From Sporosarcina sp. FSL W7-1349 (lineage in GTDB: Bacteria > Bacillota > Bacilli > Bacillales_A > Planococcaceae): a stretch of 64,000 bases of DNA. The notes under the pieces are model-generated. The model saw only the letters and a program-made list of their open reading frames with translations, was not told the origin of the DNA and ran no database searches. The translations under genes and the position numbers were made by a program. The stretch spans positions 372,001-436,000 of the forward strand of contig NZ_JBBOOK010000002.1 of the NCBI RefSeq assembly GCF_038003045.1. Direction: 5' to 3'. Below are positions 25,065 through 33,886 of this stretch, in pieces (the first letter of the stretch is position 1; each line of letters opens with the position of its first letter).

Positions 25065-26042
25065 ATGAGAAAAATAAAACTGGTTCTATTTATTCTACTA
25101 ATCGGCGTAATTGGTGCATGCTCCAATGAATCCAAAGCAAGCGGAAATTCCGCTGTGAAAATCGGATACTTTCCAAACTTGACACATATCCCCACCATAA
25201 TAGGACTGGAGAAGGGCTATTTTCAAGAAGCTTTCGGCGATGAAATAACGATTGAAACGAAAACGGTCAGCTTTGGAGGGCTATTCATGGAAGCAATGGC
25301 TACGAAATCCATTGATATTGGAACAGTCGGTCCTAGCCCCGTCCTTAACTTTTACGTCAAAACCCCTGCATACCATATACTCTCCGGCGCGGTTAATGGA
25401 GGTGCCGTCCTTGTAGCAAGAGAAGATAGCGGTATTACATCGTTTAGTGATCTGGACGGAAAAAAAGTTGCTATTCCCGGAATTGGGGGCACCCAAGACA
25501 TCATGATTCGAAAAGCGCTCAAAGATGCAAATTTAGGAACTACAACAAATGGCGGTACTGTTGAATTGTTTGCAACCTCTCCCGCTGAAACCACTACATT
25601 GTTTGTCCAAAAATCTGTGGATGCCGCCGCTTCTCCTGAACCATGGGGCAATATTTTGGAATCACAAGTAAACGGAAAACTAATTCTTGATTGGGACGAA
25701 TTCGCTTGGGGCAAAGACTCTACGAACACGGTAGTAGCAGCCAGCGAGGAATTTCTGAAAAATAAAGAACTGGCGGCAGCCTACTTGCAAGCTCATAAAA
25801 AAGCAATTGAATTCATCCAGCAAAACCCAGAAGAAGCGCAAGACTTGTTCATCAAACATATTAAAAGTCTCACAGGTAAAGAAATCAATAAAGAAGAAAC
25901 AGCCGCCGCGTTCCAACGTCTGGAAGTCACGACAGATATCAACGAACAGGTCATTCAGGAAATGGCGGATATTAGCAAAGAAGCTGGCTATATTGATAGC
26001 AATGAAATTAAAGGTTTGATCGATTTGTCGTTAGGAAAATGA
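25065..26042 (+). CDS. NitT/TauT-type substrate-binding lipoprotein, copy 2
   Basis: A 325-residue paralogue of the preceding protein, with lipobox IGAC and the same KIGYFPNLTHI opening. It differs in the ligand-pocket region: SFGGLFMEAM replaces SNGGLFMEAM, TVGPSPVLNFY replaces TVGPGPLLNFY, and TSPAET/SPEPWG replace AAPADT/TQEPWG. The last 110 residues are almost identical. A different or broader substrate range feeding the same permease is a reasonable inference. It has no ATPase or permease of its own. Confidence 0.9.
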   Translation: MRKIKLVLFILLIGVIGACSNESKASGNSAVKIGYFPNLTHIPTIIGLEKGYFQEAFGDEITIETKTVSFGGLFMEAMATKSIDIGTVGPSPVLNFYVKTPAYHILSGAVNGGAVLVAREDSGITSFSDLDGKKVAIPGIGGTQDIMIRKALKDANLGTTTNGGTVELFATSPAETTTLFVQKSVDAAASPEPWGNILESQVNGKLILDWDEFAWGKDSTNTVVAASEEFLKNKELAAAYLQAHKKAIEFIQQNPEEAQDLFIKHIKSLTGKEINKEETAAAFQRLEVTTDINEQVIQEMADISKEAGYIDSNEIKGLIDLSLGK

Positions 26043-26043
26043 T

Positions 26044-26090
26044 AAAAGCACATGGCGGAAGACTTTTGCCTTCCGTCACGTGCTTTTTAT
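26044..26090. terminator. Bidirectional terminator
   Basis: A long imperfect hairpin (26044-26061 with 26070-26087) bounded by AAAA and TTTT lies between the binding protein and the convergent excalibur gene. Confidence 0.8.
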
Positions 26091-26356
26091 CTTTCACAAG
26101 CGATAAAGTCTTTATCCCGATCGCTCTTTGCATTGGCATTGTATAGTGCTTCAGATACAAATGGCTTGTATTTTGTTTTGCCGCCTTTATTTTTCACGGA
26201 AGCGGATTTTGCCACGCCACCTGGATACACTTTATTCAATTCTTTGCAGTTCGCGAACTTTACTATTTTCGGTCCTGCAGCTTCCACTTCAGTTACGCTG
26301 AAAGAAAAACTAAGCGCAATGGCAAGTGTCAATAGTAATGCTGCTACTTTTTTCAT
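26087..26356 (-). CDS. Secreted excalibur-domain protein
   Basis: An 89-residue protein with a cleavable signal peptide (MKKVAALLLTLAIALSF..., likely cut after the VEA-type site) and a single excalibur calcium-binding domain. FANCKELNKVYPGGV is the first half and the terminal DRDKDFIACE is the DxDxD calcium loop with its paired cysteine. The ATG at 26356 has TGGAGGG upstream; an earlier in-frame start at 26404 would only add a leader without ribosome site. Extracellular, function unknown, often found attached to nucleases or surface proteins but here alone. Confidence 0.85.
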   Translation of the reverse strand: MKKVAALLLTLAIALSFSFSVTEVEAAGPKIVKFANCKELNKVYPGGVAKSASVKNKGGKTKYKPFVSEALYNANAKSDRDKDFIACER

Positions 26357-26483
26357 ATCATCACCCTCCAATTGAATCTTAATCTGATTCATCTTAAGTT
26401 TCAAGAGATAATTTGGATGATTTTGGATGAAATATATTTGAAGGGGTTGTTTGTAAAACGGGAGAACCCTTCTTGAAAGGAAT

Positions 26484-26816
26484 TTATATTTTTTTCACAA
26501 ATTCCGATTTCAATTGCATGGCGCCAAACCCGTCGATTTTACAATCGATGTCATGATCGCCATCCACGAGTTTTATATTTTTCACTTTCGTCCCCATTTT
26601 AACGGGATTTGAGCTGCCTTTCACTTTCAAATCCTTAATGACCGTCACGGTATCCCCGTCGCTGAGGATATTCCCATTCGCATCACGCCAGACTTTCTCC
26701 TCTTCGACCGTTTCCTCTTGTGGGTTCCATTCATGTGCACATTCCGGGCAGACTAACATATTCCCGTCCTCGTACGTATATTCTGAATTACATTTTGGGC
26801 AATTTGGTAGTTCCAT
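26484..26816 (-). CDS. PhnA/YjdM-like zinc-ribbon protein
   Basis: A 110-residue protein. The N-terminal zinc ribbon has two Cys pairs (CPKC near residue 6 and CPEC near residue 23), followed by a PhnA SH3-like domain with [28 protein letters not shown] and a C-terminal LKSEFVKK. Once named for the phosphonate operon, the family has no proven phosphonate role. The ATG at 26816 follows GAGGAGG. No phn genes are near. Confidence 0.9.
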   Translation of the reverse strand: MELPNCPKCNSEYTYEDGNMLVCPECAHEWNPQEETVEEEKVWRDANGNILSDGDTVTVIKDLKVKGSSNPVKMGTKVKNIKLVDGDHDIDCKIDGFGAMQLKSEFVKKI

Positions 26817-26970
26817 GTTCCATTTCCTCCTCTTAATTACTTCCGATGGCAAGCAAGCTCTCCGCTTCTATACTGGCATAGTCTACCGTTATTGACAAGT
26901 CGGCCCCATTTTTTCCGGGCTGTAGAAGGCCAGTAAGCTTACAGTAAGACAGGCATTCTACAATGAAATT

Positions 26971-26986
26971 GTTAACAATTGTTAAC
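26971..26986. promoter_or_regulatory. Perfect 16-bp palindrome upstream of the cupin gene
   Basis: GTTAACAATTGTTAAC is a perfect palindrome, also readable as a direct repeat of TTGTTAAC. It ends 23 nt before the cupin ATG and just before its ribosome site. Position and symmetry suggest a repressor operator; the protein is unknown. A second smaller palindrome GTAAGCTTAC lies at 26933-26942. Confidence 0.6.
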
Positions 26987-27009
26987 CAATTAAAAGGAGG
27001 GAATAGTAC

Positions 27010-27555
27010 ATGTCTGAATTAACAAACAGTGCAAAACAATTTTCACCCATCTTTTGGATGAAAAATCCTGGCCTCACGCCAAAAACGAATGAGAACCGCC
27101 GTGATTTTATTAATCCCGATTGGATTGAATGGACCGATTGGTTGATGCCTGGAACTCATTTTAAGCTTTTATATTGTGATCTTGTCTCTGGCAACTTCAC
27201 TTTGTTATTAAAAGTTGACCCGAATACAAAAGCGTCAGTCCATTGGCATCTCCAAAACTCGGAAGCCTATATCATAGAAGGGACCTTCTTCTATGATCAA
27301 GAAGGCGATGACCGCGGACATCCTGGATATTACACTTGCGAACCCGCTGGACATGTCCACGAACCGTTCACTTCTCCTGAAGGATGCACGATGCTTGCGG
27401 TTTCCCATGGTCCGATTGGCGGTTACGATGATGACGGAAATCTTGCCGTTATGGCTGATGCCCGACTCCACTATTATATGGCGAAAGAAAACAATGCACT
27501 CCAACACACGACTGTTGTTGATTACACCTTTGGGACGACCGAATTGCAAGATTGA
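27010..27555 (+). CDS. Cupin-domain protein (2,4'-dihydroxyacetophenone dioxygenase-like)
   Basis: A 181-residue single-domain cupin. VHWHLQNSEAYIIEG supplies the first cupin motif (two His and a Glu), and GHVHEPFTSPEG part of the second, consistent with a mononuclear metal site. Overall layout recalls ChrR-like or 2,4'-dihydroxyacetophenone/acetylacetone dioxygenases. The reaction is unknown. AAAGGAGG precedes the ATG, and an exact palindrome lies just upstream, so expression is probably controlled. Neighbouring genes on the other strand are an SDR and a large STAND regulator. Confidence 0.75.
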   Translation: MSELTNSAKQFSPIFWMKNPGLTPKTNENRRDFINPDWIEWTDWLMPGTHFKLLYCDLVSGNFTLLLKVDPNTKASVHWHLQNSEAYIIEGTFFYDQEGDDRGHPGYYTCEPAGHVHEPFTSPEGCTMLAVSHGPIGGYDDDGNLAVMADARLHYYMAKENNALQHTTVVDYTFGTTELQD

Positions 27556-27569
27556 ATATCATTGTACCA

Positions 27570-27611
27570 GGCTGTTCAGAAAGTGCTTTCCTGCTTTCTG
27601 AACGGCCTTTT
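27570..27611 (+). terminator. Terminator of the cupin gene
   Basis: GGCTGTTCAGAAAG (27570-27583) pairs with CTTTCTGAACGGCC (27594-27607), followed by TTTT. Confidence 0.8.
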
Positions 27612-27619
27612 AATTGATT

Positions 27620-27668
27620 CAAAAACACTCCTCGTATCGCTCTTTAGAGTTATACGAGGAGTGTTTTT
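27620..27668. terminator. Bidirectional terminator between cupin and SDR genes
   Basis: A 15-16-bp stem (AACACTCCTCGTAT around 27624-27637 pairing with 27652-27665), flanked by A and T tracts, gives a second stop for the plus transcript and the stop for the minus SDR gene. Confidence 0.8.
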
Positions 27669-27675
27669 GCTATTT

Positions 27676-28476
27676 TTATTCGTTCGCCGTCGCGGCTGCC
27701 ATATCGATCATGACCTTGTCCATTTCATTGACAAGCCTAAAGCCACCATCCACGATAATCGAAATACCCGTTAGGAAACCGCTATCGGGTGACGCCAGAA
27801 ATGCCGCGGCTGTCGCTACGTCGTCCGGTGAGCCCACTGTCCCGGTCGGTGTCGATGTTGCAAATCTTTCTTCGGCCACTTCTAGAAGGCCACCCGTCAA
27901 CGCGGATCGGATAATACCTGGTTTTAATGCGTTTACCGTAATCCCAAATGGTCCCAATTCTTTTGCGCTACTTTCTGTTAAACCGAGCAACGCATATTTA
28001 GCAGTTGCATAGTGAGCAAAATATTGAAGCGCCGTTTCGGAAGCCAAGGAGGACATATTAATAATCCTTCCGTACTTCTGTTTTTTCATTTGAGATGCGG
28101 CTGCACGTAAACAATAAAACGATCCATTTACGTGAATGTCTAGCATCGTGTTCCATTCGCTATCACTCATTTGCTCGATTGGCGCTGGATTTCCGGGTAT
28201 TCCCGCATTGTTAACGAGAATTTCCAAGGATCCATTCTGTGCTACGATGTGGTCAATTACGTTCGTCACATTTTCTACCGAGCGCACATCCAGCGGAAGA
28301 AACTCCGCTTTCCCACCCTCTTGCACAATTTCTTGAGCCGCAGCCTGTCCCGTTTTTTCATTAATATCCGTAATCCAAACAAATGCACCTTCGTCCCCCA
28401 GTTTTTTGGCAATCGATTTTCCGATACCACTGGCTGCTCCTGTCACTAGTGCGGTCTGACCTGTAAACTTTTTCAT
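27676..28476 (-). CDS. Short-chain dehydrogenase/reductase (SDR)
   Basis: A 266-residue classical SDR. Cofactor motif TGAASGIGKSIA at residues 12-23, acidic TDINEKTG (favouring NAD+), NNAGIPG, the catalytic Ser of NMSSLAS and the YATAK Tyr-Lys pair are present, with a PGIIRSALTGG substrate lid. The ATG at 28476 has GGGGAG 6 nt upstream. The alcohol or ketone substrate is unknown. It is followed upstream by the STAND regulator 67 nt away on the same strand. Confidence 0.92.
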   Translation of the reverse strand: MKKFTGQTALVTGAASGIGKSIAKKLGDEGAFVWITDINEKTGQAAAQEIVQEGGKAEFLPLDVRSVENVTNVIDHIVAQNGSLEILVNNAGIPGNPAPIEQMSDSEWNTMLDIHVNGSFYCLRAAASQMKKQKYGRIINMSSLASETALQYFAHYATAKYALLGLTESSAKELGPFGITVNALKPGIIRSALTGGLLEVAEERFATSTPTGTVGSPDDVATAAAFLASPDSGFLTGISIIVDGGFRLVNEMDKVMIDMAAATANE

Positions 28477-28543
28477 ACAATTCTCCCCTTCCAATGTTGT
28501 AATTGAACCGCTTTCATTGTCGGTGAAGAATCTTACTGTGACC

Positions 28544-31195
28544 TTACCTAGAGTAGATTTTATTGAATTCCGGACGGATATTTATACCCAATTCCTTATT
28601 GAATAAACCGACCGCCCATTCTACTGCCTTCTGCGCCTTTCCACTTTTCCCGGTCTTATGAAGAAGCAAAGCATAATCCAAATGCACTTCTTCTTCCAAT
28701 GGCTCTAGCTTTAAAATTAACTCTAATATCTCAATCGCATCATCGTATTTACCATCCTGCCTACATTGATCAGTCCATTTCTGAAGGGCACGTATATACC
28801 TTTCCCGGAAAGACAATCGGCTTTCAAAGAGCCATTCCTCATGGGGATATTCGCTTAATAAATCACCCTGATACAATGTAACCGCCATTCGCAGTAAGTC
28901 AGAACTATATGGTTGCTCCATTACTCTTTTTAAACATTCCGTATCCATTTCTACCTCTTCAAAATGGAAAATATAATGCGAACCGTCGTATGTGATATAT
29001 TTCGACATTCTCCCACTCTTAAGGTCCGGCTCCAAATGCTTTCGTAAGACAGACAGCGCAACATATAATTGGTTTGACGCTGCATCTTCCTCTTCTTCAG
29101 GAAACAAAGCACCTATCAATTCATTTTTCGACCACCTTCTTCCTGGATTGGTCGCTAATAATAGCAAAAGATGCAAGCTTGCCCGCCGTCTAACCTGAAT
29201 TTTGTCATCGCCCAATCGAATCGACAAAGGACCTAGCAGATTCATATGCAGCTTTGGTTTATTTATGTTAGGTGATCCTTCGAGTAACCATGTATATTCC
29301 AATTCCGATGCGGTTTGATACATCATTTCTTGCAGGCGGTCCGCCTCCCCGATGTACCCTTGGTCCCTTAACATCCAAATCTGTTTTTGTTGGATTATGC
29401 AAAGATGATGGCGGAGCTCCTTAAAGAAATCAGCAGCCTCTTCTATACTTTGTTTTGCTTCATTGAATTGTTCATTAGCATGAAAACATAAAGCCAATTC
29501 TCCGAGAGCCCAGCCTTTATCCACTTTCACCCCAATACGATCAGCTTGAGCAATCGCTTGATTGGCCCAATGGAGTGCCTCATCATTTTGGCCACTCTTA
29601 CGGTAATATTTACTCATTGTACATAATGGATAGACGATTGATGTTTCGTCAATTTCCTGTGACACATTTATCGCTTGTTCCGTAAATCTTCGGGCTTTCC
29701 GCAAGTCACCTGCTTCAATTAGCAGCTCGGCCATCGTCCAAAGGGAATGCATCTGTGAGTGCTTAAACCCTTTTAATTCGGACATTACTAAAGCTTGGCG
29801 ACAAAGAACTAACGCCGTTTCCATATTGTTCATGAAACGGTGCGTTTGAGCGAGCATGCTCATATTGAGTGCAGTCAGAGATTCGATTCCATTCAACTCC
29901 GAGTAGTGAAGACTTTTCTCGTAATACGTAACCGCTTGCTTTAATTCGCCTTGATAAAATGTAATATTCGCCAAACGATGAAAAAAGTCTGCACAAACAG
30001 AGGCATCTTCTTCCTCATATCGTTCTGCAATTGATTGCAACGGTTTCCTCAATTGGCTTGCCAATTCAACAGGAATACAGCGAAACAAAAATAAGCTCAT
30101 ACTTGATAATTCAATAGACGGAGAAAGCTGTTCCAGCCACCCATCCAGCAAGCGAAGGAATTCAATCGGTTCATATCGATCTATTATTTCCACAAAAATA
30201 TCCGTAATGAATTCCTCATCTCGGGCGACGAAAGCTTGTGACAGCGCTTCGAAAAACTGATATTGTTCCTTATATAAATAGGCAATTTTCAAGTGGTCTG
30301 ATTGCATCCTCAGAGTGCCCCACTTTTTCTCGGCAAGTTTATAAAAATATTTCCGGAATAGAGGATGCAACTGAAGGGCATCCCCTTGCTTTGTTGATAA
30401 CAATAACTGAGTGCGTTCCATTTCTTTTATATAGTCATAAATTGGGCTTTCGGGTAAATAGCTTTGCAAGAAAGACGCTTGCAAGGTACGGAATAACGAT
30501 ATCCGCATGAGAAATAATCGAAATTCCTCCGGTAAGTTACCACTAACTTCAGCAGTTATGTAATGATACAGATCAGATGTCGAGTCTTCGATTGTAAAGG
30601 ATGAATCATTCACTCTACTTTCATTAAATAAAGTAAATCCGGCTGGCCATCCTTCTAAATCAGCATGTAATTTTCCAATTTCATAGCTGCTAAGTTGCAA
30701 TTTATAAACATGTCCCAGTACTTCTTCCGCTTCTTCAACTGTATACGCCAACTCGTTTTTATATATCGTTGAAGCGAGCCGTTGGACTTTCCAACGGCTC
30801 ACGGGGAGTTCATCGGGAAGTTTTCGACCAGATAAAACAATTGAATTTGCAGGAGGCAACTGTTCAATCCAAGCAATAAATTTTTCCGTTTCTTTCGCAT
30901 TGAACAACAGATTTTCCGACTGATCTACAACAATCCAGGAAGCCTGCTCTATGGAACCGACCGGTATAAGCTGTTGAAACGAAGCAAAATCGTATACCGG
31001 TTCAGATAACTTCACCCAGCAGACCTGTTGGGGATATTCCCGAAAAAAAGAGACCAGCAAAGACGTTTTTCCGTACCCGGCTCCCGCCGTAAGGAGAAAA
31101 ATGTGTTTCGAAGAGCGCGATGATAGCAATGAAAATAATCGATTCCGTGGCATAAGCTGATCGCCGTGCAATACGTTCGTTGCTACTTGAGACAT
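28544..31195 (-). CDS. Large STAND-TPR regulator with C-terminal winged helix and BTAD domain
   Basis: An 883-residue MalT/SARP-related regulator. An N-terminal STAND-type P-loop ATPase has Walker A TAGAGYGKTSLL near residues 36-47 and Walker B-like WIVVDQSENL. Helical and TPR-like repeats fill about residues 330-640. An OmpR/SARP-type winged helix follows (LGPLSIRLGDDKIQVRRRA to LSVLRKHLEP, about 650-735), then a bacterial transcriptional activator domain (about 755-880). In actinobacterial SARPs the DNA-binding domain and BTAD come first; here the ATPase leads. Such proteins switch on ligand and ATP binding. The SDR and cupin genes are plausible targets. Base composition looks AT-richer than neighbouring genes. 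Confidence 0.85.
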   Translation of the reverse strand: MSQVATNVLHGDQLMPRNRLFSLLSSRSSKHIFLLTAGAGYGKTSLLVSFFREYPQQVCWVKLSEPVYDFASFQQLIPVGSIEQASWIVVDQSENLLFNAKETEKFIAWIEQLPPANSIVLSGRKLPDELPVSRWKVQRLASTIYKNELAYTVEEAEEVLGHVYKLQLSSYEIGKLHADLEGWPAGFTLFNESRVNDSSFTIEDSTSDLYHYITAEVSGNLPEEFRLFLMRISLFRTLQASFLQSYLPESPIYDYIKEMERTQLLLSTKQGDALQLHPLFRKYFYKLAEKKWGTLRMQSDHLKIAYLYKEQYQFFEALSQAFVARDEEFITDIFVEIIDRYEPIEFLRLLDGWLEQLSPSIELSSMSLFLFRCIPVELASQLRKPLQSIAERYEEEDASVCADFFHRLANITFYQGELKQAVTYYEKSLHYSELNGIESLTALNMSMLAQTHRFMNNMETALVLCRQALVMSELKGFKHSQMHSLWTMAELLIEAGDLRKARRFTEQAINVSQEIDETSIVYPLCTMSKYYRKSGQNDEALHWANQAIAQADRIGVKVDKGWALGELALCFHANEQFNEAKQSIEEAADFFKELRHHLCIIQQKQIWMLRDQGYIGEADRLQEMMYQTASELEYTWLLEGSPNINKPKLHMNLLGPLSIRLGDDKIQVRRRASLHLLLLLATNPGRRWSKNELIGALFPEEEEDAASNQLYVALSVLRKHLEPDLKSGRMSKYITYDGSHYIFHFEEVEMDTECLKRVMEQPYSSDLLRMAVTLYQGDLLSEYPHEEWLFESRLSFRERYIRALQKWTDQCRQDGKYDDAIEILELILKLEPLEEEVHLDYALLLHKTGKSGKAQKAVEWAVGLFNKELGINIRPEFNKIYSR

Positions 31196-31367
31196 GACTC
31201 TCTCCCCCTAAAAACTAATTGTTCTAACCGTATTTTTAATGTTAGCAATAGATAGATAAAAGTGCAACGCAGCGAAACAAACGTCTTGATGTTAATTTCC
31301 ATTAAATATTGAATCGTTTCACCCCCCTAATTGCTCTAATAAGTAAGCGGGAAAGGAGGAGGGTCGG

Positions 31368-31916
31368 TTGACCACGAAGTTGAAGTTGGTGGCGCGGGCA
31401 AAGAAAGGCGATACAGAGGCTTTTCAGGCGCTCATTCATGAAGAAAAAGAGAAGTTGTACAAGATGGCATATGTGTATATGAAAAACGAGGAAGAAGCGC
31501 TGGAAATATTCCAAGACACCATTTATAAAGCGTTGAAGTCGATCGCTTCATTAAAGCAGGATGCGTATTTCTCGACTTGGATTACCCGAATTTTAATTAA
31601 CACAGCGATTGCATCCTTGAGAACAAAGCAAAAAGTGGTTCCATTGAGCCCGGAGATGTTGGAGAGCTTGGGAGAGTCAAGTTCACCGGAATCGGAAGAC
31701 CAGATGGATCTTTTGCAGGCGATGGATGAAATCGAAGAGAAGTATAAAACCGTGCTGCTCTTGCGATATTACCAGGATTATACGGTCGGTCAGATTGCGA
31801 CGTTTCTCGGCTGCCCCGAAGGCACCGTGAAAACGAATATCCGGCGGGGATTAACGATCTTGCGGACAAAATTGAAAGGGGTGTATTTGGATGACAGACA
31901 ACATTCCAGCATTTAA
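31368..31916 (+). CDS. ECF-type RNA polymerase sigma factor
   Basis: A 182-residue group 4 sigma factor. Region 2 spans about residues 20-90 (LYKMAYVYMKNEEEALEIFQDTIYKALKSI and FSTWITRILINTAI) and region 4 about 120-175 (EEKYKTVLLLRYYQDYTVGQIATFLGCPEGTVKTNIRRGL). It starts with TTG 31368 behind GGAGGAGGG. The downstream gene overlaps by 26 nt and encodes a membrane protein with a soluble N-terminal segment, the usual cognate anti-sigma arrangement. The promoter specificity was not evident from the upstream sequence. Confidence 0.9.
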   Translation: MTTKLKLVARAKKGDTEAFQALIHEEKEKLYKMAYVYMKNEEEALEIFQDTIYKALKSIASLKQDAYFSTWITRILINTAIASLRTKQKVVPLSPEMLESLGESSSPESEDQMDLLQAMDEIEEKYKTVLLLRYYQDYTVGQIATFLGCPEGTVKTNIRRGLTILRTKLKGVYLDDRQHSSI

Positions 31917-32955
31917 AAAGGAGATTGACGACATTCCGGTGCCTGTCGATAAATTGGATGCGATCATCGCAACGACGGTTGCAGAACATGCGCCGAAGCG
32001 GAAGAAATCATTTTGGAGAAAGACGGTGTATTCAGCCGGCGCAGCCGCAGTTGCGTTTGGGTTGCTGGTCGGATCTGCCTCTGTTTCACCGGCCATGGCC
32101 AACATCGTATCGCAGATTCCACTGATCGGATCCATTTTCAGTGAGTCGGGGGACGCCGGCTTGGTGCAGGTGAGTGATCTCGGCATGACCCAGATTGTCG
32201 ATGCCTCCAAGACGGTGAAAGGCGACACACTTACGATCAATGAAGTCTTTTACGATGAAACGCGGTTGACCGTCAGTTATTCATTGGAAACGAAAGAACC
32301 AATGGACGAGTTTTATTTTACAAGAGGGTTTCCTGATATATTTGTAAACGGCAGGAGCCCGAGCAGTTATGGCGGCAGTTTGGAGGAAAAGGACATCACA
32401 CCGACTTATCGGACTGGCTTGGTTAGCATCGATGCCATGACAGATTTGCCCGATGAATTCACCTTAGGATTGAAGTTCGAAAGCGAGGAAGGGCACCGAT
32501 GGAAGTTTAAAATTCCGGTCAAGGCCCAATCGAATGTGAATGTGTTGGCTATTGACGAGATACAGCAAGCCGGAGATATCAGTTTGTCCATCACTGAATT
32601 GAAAAGCAGTCCAGCGGGCTTGCTCATCCGGTTTGATGCGGAAGCGGATGAGGATTTCTTCCTAATGAGCAACATTGATTTCAAAGTCGTCGACGATACG
32701 GGTCATGAACTTGGTTCCCACTCCGGCGGAAGCCAAGGCACGGTAAAAGACGGAAGGGAATTCTTTACCGGGAATCGGCTATTTGATCCAATCGAAGATG
32801 ACGTGAAGAAGTTGACGATTACGCCAGTGGTCGAACACGCGTCTGGAGGCGGCGGAGTCTCTATTGAAGAGGACGGCACCGAGACGCAATTGGAGTTCGA
32901 ACCGTATTCCGGTGAACCGATCGAATTTGAGAGCTTCACTGTGGAATTTCCATAA
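31891..32955 (+). CDS. DUF4179-type membrane anti-sigma factor
   Basis: A 354-residue single-pass protein. A short cytoplasmic N-terminus (about 45 residues, Lys-rich before the membrane) is followed by one membrane segment (TVYSAGAAAVAFGLLVGSAS), the SPAMANIVSQIPLIGSIF motif shared with DUF4179/RsiV-like proteins, and a large extracellular beta-rich region. It probably holds the preceding sigma factor inactive until an extracellular signal is sensed. The 26-nt overlap with the sigma gene supports the pairing. Confidence 0.85.
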   Translation: MTDNIPAFKKEIDDIPVPVDKLDAIIATTVAEHAPKRKKSFWRKTVYSAGAAAVAFGLLVGSASVSPAMANIVSQIPLIGSIFSESGDAGLVQVSDLGMTQIVDASKTVKGDTLTINEVFYDETRLTVSYSLETKEPMDEFYFTRGFPDIFVNGRSPSSYGGSLEEKDITPTYRTGLVSIDAMTDLPDEFTLGLKFESEEGHRWKFKIPVKAQSNVNVLAIDEIQQAGDISLSITELKSSPAGLLIRFDAEADEDFFLMSNIDFKVVDDTGHELGSHSGGSQGTVKDGREFFTGNRLFDPIEDDVKKLTITPVVEHASGGGGVSIEEDGTETQLEFEPYSGEPIEFESFTVEFP

Positions 32956-33084
32956 ATTGGTGAGCGGATAGTGTATTGATTGTAAACGGAAGCGGGATAG
33001 TTGCGTTCAACCATCGTTTGCTTGCACTGCGCTCAAGTTCCTTGCGCCCAACCACCATTAGCTTACAATAAAGACTTTAAGAAC

Positions 33085-33122
33085 AAAAAACTGTCCACCC
33101 ATTCGAGGTTGGACAGTTTTTT
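33085..33122. terminator. Bidirectional terminator
   Basis: AAAAAACTGTCC (33085-33096) pairs with GGACAGTTTTTT (33111-33122) between the anti-sigma gene and the convergent HELGH gene. A near copy of the stem occurs at 33848-33879. Confidence 0.85.
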
Positions 33123-33681
33123 ATCCAGCAACCGGGACGCTTGCTGCTTCCACTAATCGTTGATATGAATGCAAATCCCGTTCATAGTAAGCTTTGTATG
33201 TCGAAAGGCTATGCGCTTTCACATTATAGAAATCGTTCCAGTCCGCTATGCCATATAGGCGGTTCATCCTTTCGGCGTTATCCCAAGCCGTTTCTTCAAA
33301 GGTGATGTTCATCTCATGCTCTTCGATCAGCATGGCAAATGTATCGGGATTTCGACGCTGTTCCGCGGCAGAATAGTTTTTTTTCATCTTGAAAATTTCA
33401 ACCGTTCTATCGAATGAGGCCAGCAATGCCTCACGGTCTACCGCATGGCCGAGTTCATGCATCGTCAGTGTGCGGACATAGGTTTCCAGCGAAACCGGTT
33501 GTTTCATTTCCCGTCGCGCTTTTTGCAATCGCTCCAAGTCATAGCCGACCATGTCCTGTATGAAGTCATACGTCATGTTGACTCCAGTCTGTTGACGTTT
33601 CATGACAGTATCCATATGGACGGCATCCGCTGTGGAACGAATCCATTGCTTAATGCGCTTCATCATTATTCTTTTTTTCAT
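33121..33681 (-). CDS. Putative small zinc metalloprotease-like protein (HELGH)
   Basis: A 186-residue cytoplasmic-looking protein without signal peptide or membrane segment. It carries an HELGH motif at residues 75-79 (HExxH zincin signature), preceded by VRTLTM and followed by AVDREALLASF. A candidate third ligand Glu lies in the EEHEMNITFEETAWDNAERM stretch. I do not recognise a named family. The short length and the motif are compatible with a minimal gluzincin or a toxin-antitoxin-like ImmA peptidase, but no helix-turn-helix partner is adjacent. ATG 33681 with AAGGG upstream. Confidence 0.7.
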   Translation of the reverse strand: MKKRIMMKRIKQWIRSTADAVHMDTVMKRQQTGVNMTYDFIQDMVGYDLERLQKARREMKQPVSLETYVRTLTMHELGHAVDREALLASFDRTVEIFKMKKNYSAAEQRRNPDTFAMLIEEHEMNITFEETAWDNAERMNRLYGIADWNDFYNVKAHSLSTYKAYYERDLHSYQRLVEAASVPVAG

Positions 33682-33847
33682 TCACATTTCCCTTACTCTC
33701 TTATCTATATTTTACACATGGCAGGTTTGCAATTCATAAAGACGGGAATATAACAGGGTAAATGGTATAAATACGTTCTTTTCTATTTATTATTATGCAA
33801 GAAAAATAGATTGAATTCAAGGGAGATAAACTATATTAGGATAAAAA

Positions 33848-33884
33848 AACTGTCCTTTATGTCAAATTCATGGACAGTTGTTTT
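33848..33884 (-). terminator. Terminator of the GNAT/Dph6/lipoprotein operon
   Basis: AACTGTCC (33848-33855) pairs with GGACAGTT (33872-33879). On the minus strand it is followed by seven T. It lies directly after the stop at 33887, not after the TGA at 34031, which supports the view that the last gene originally ended at 33887. Confidence 0.75.
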
Positions 33885-33886
33885 AC

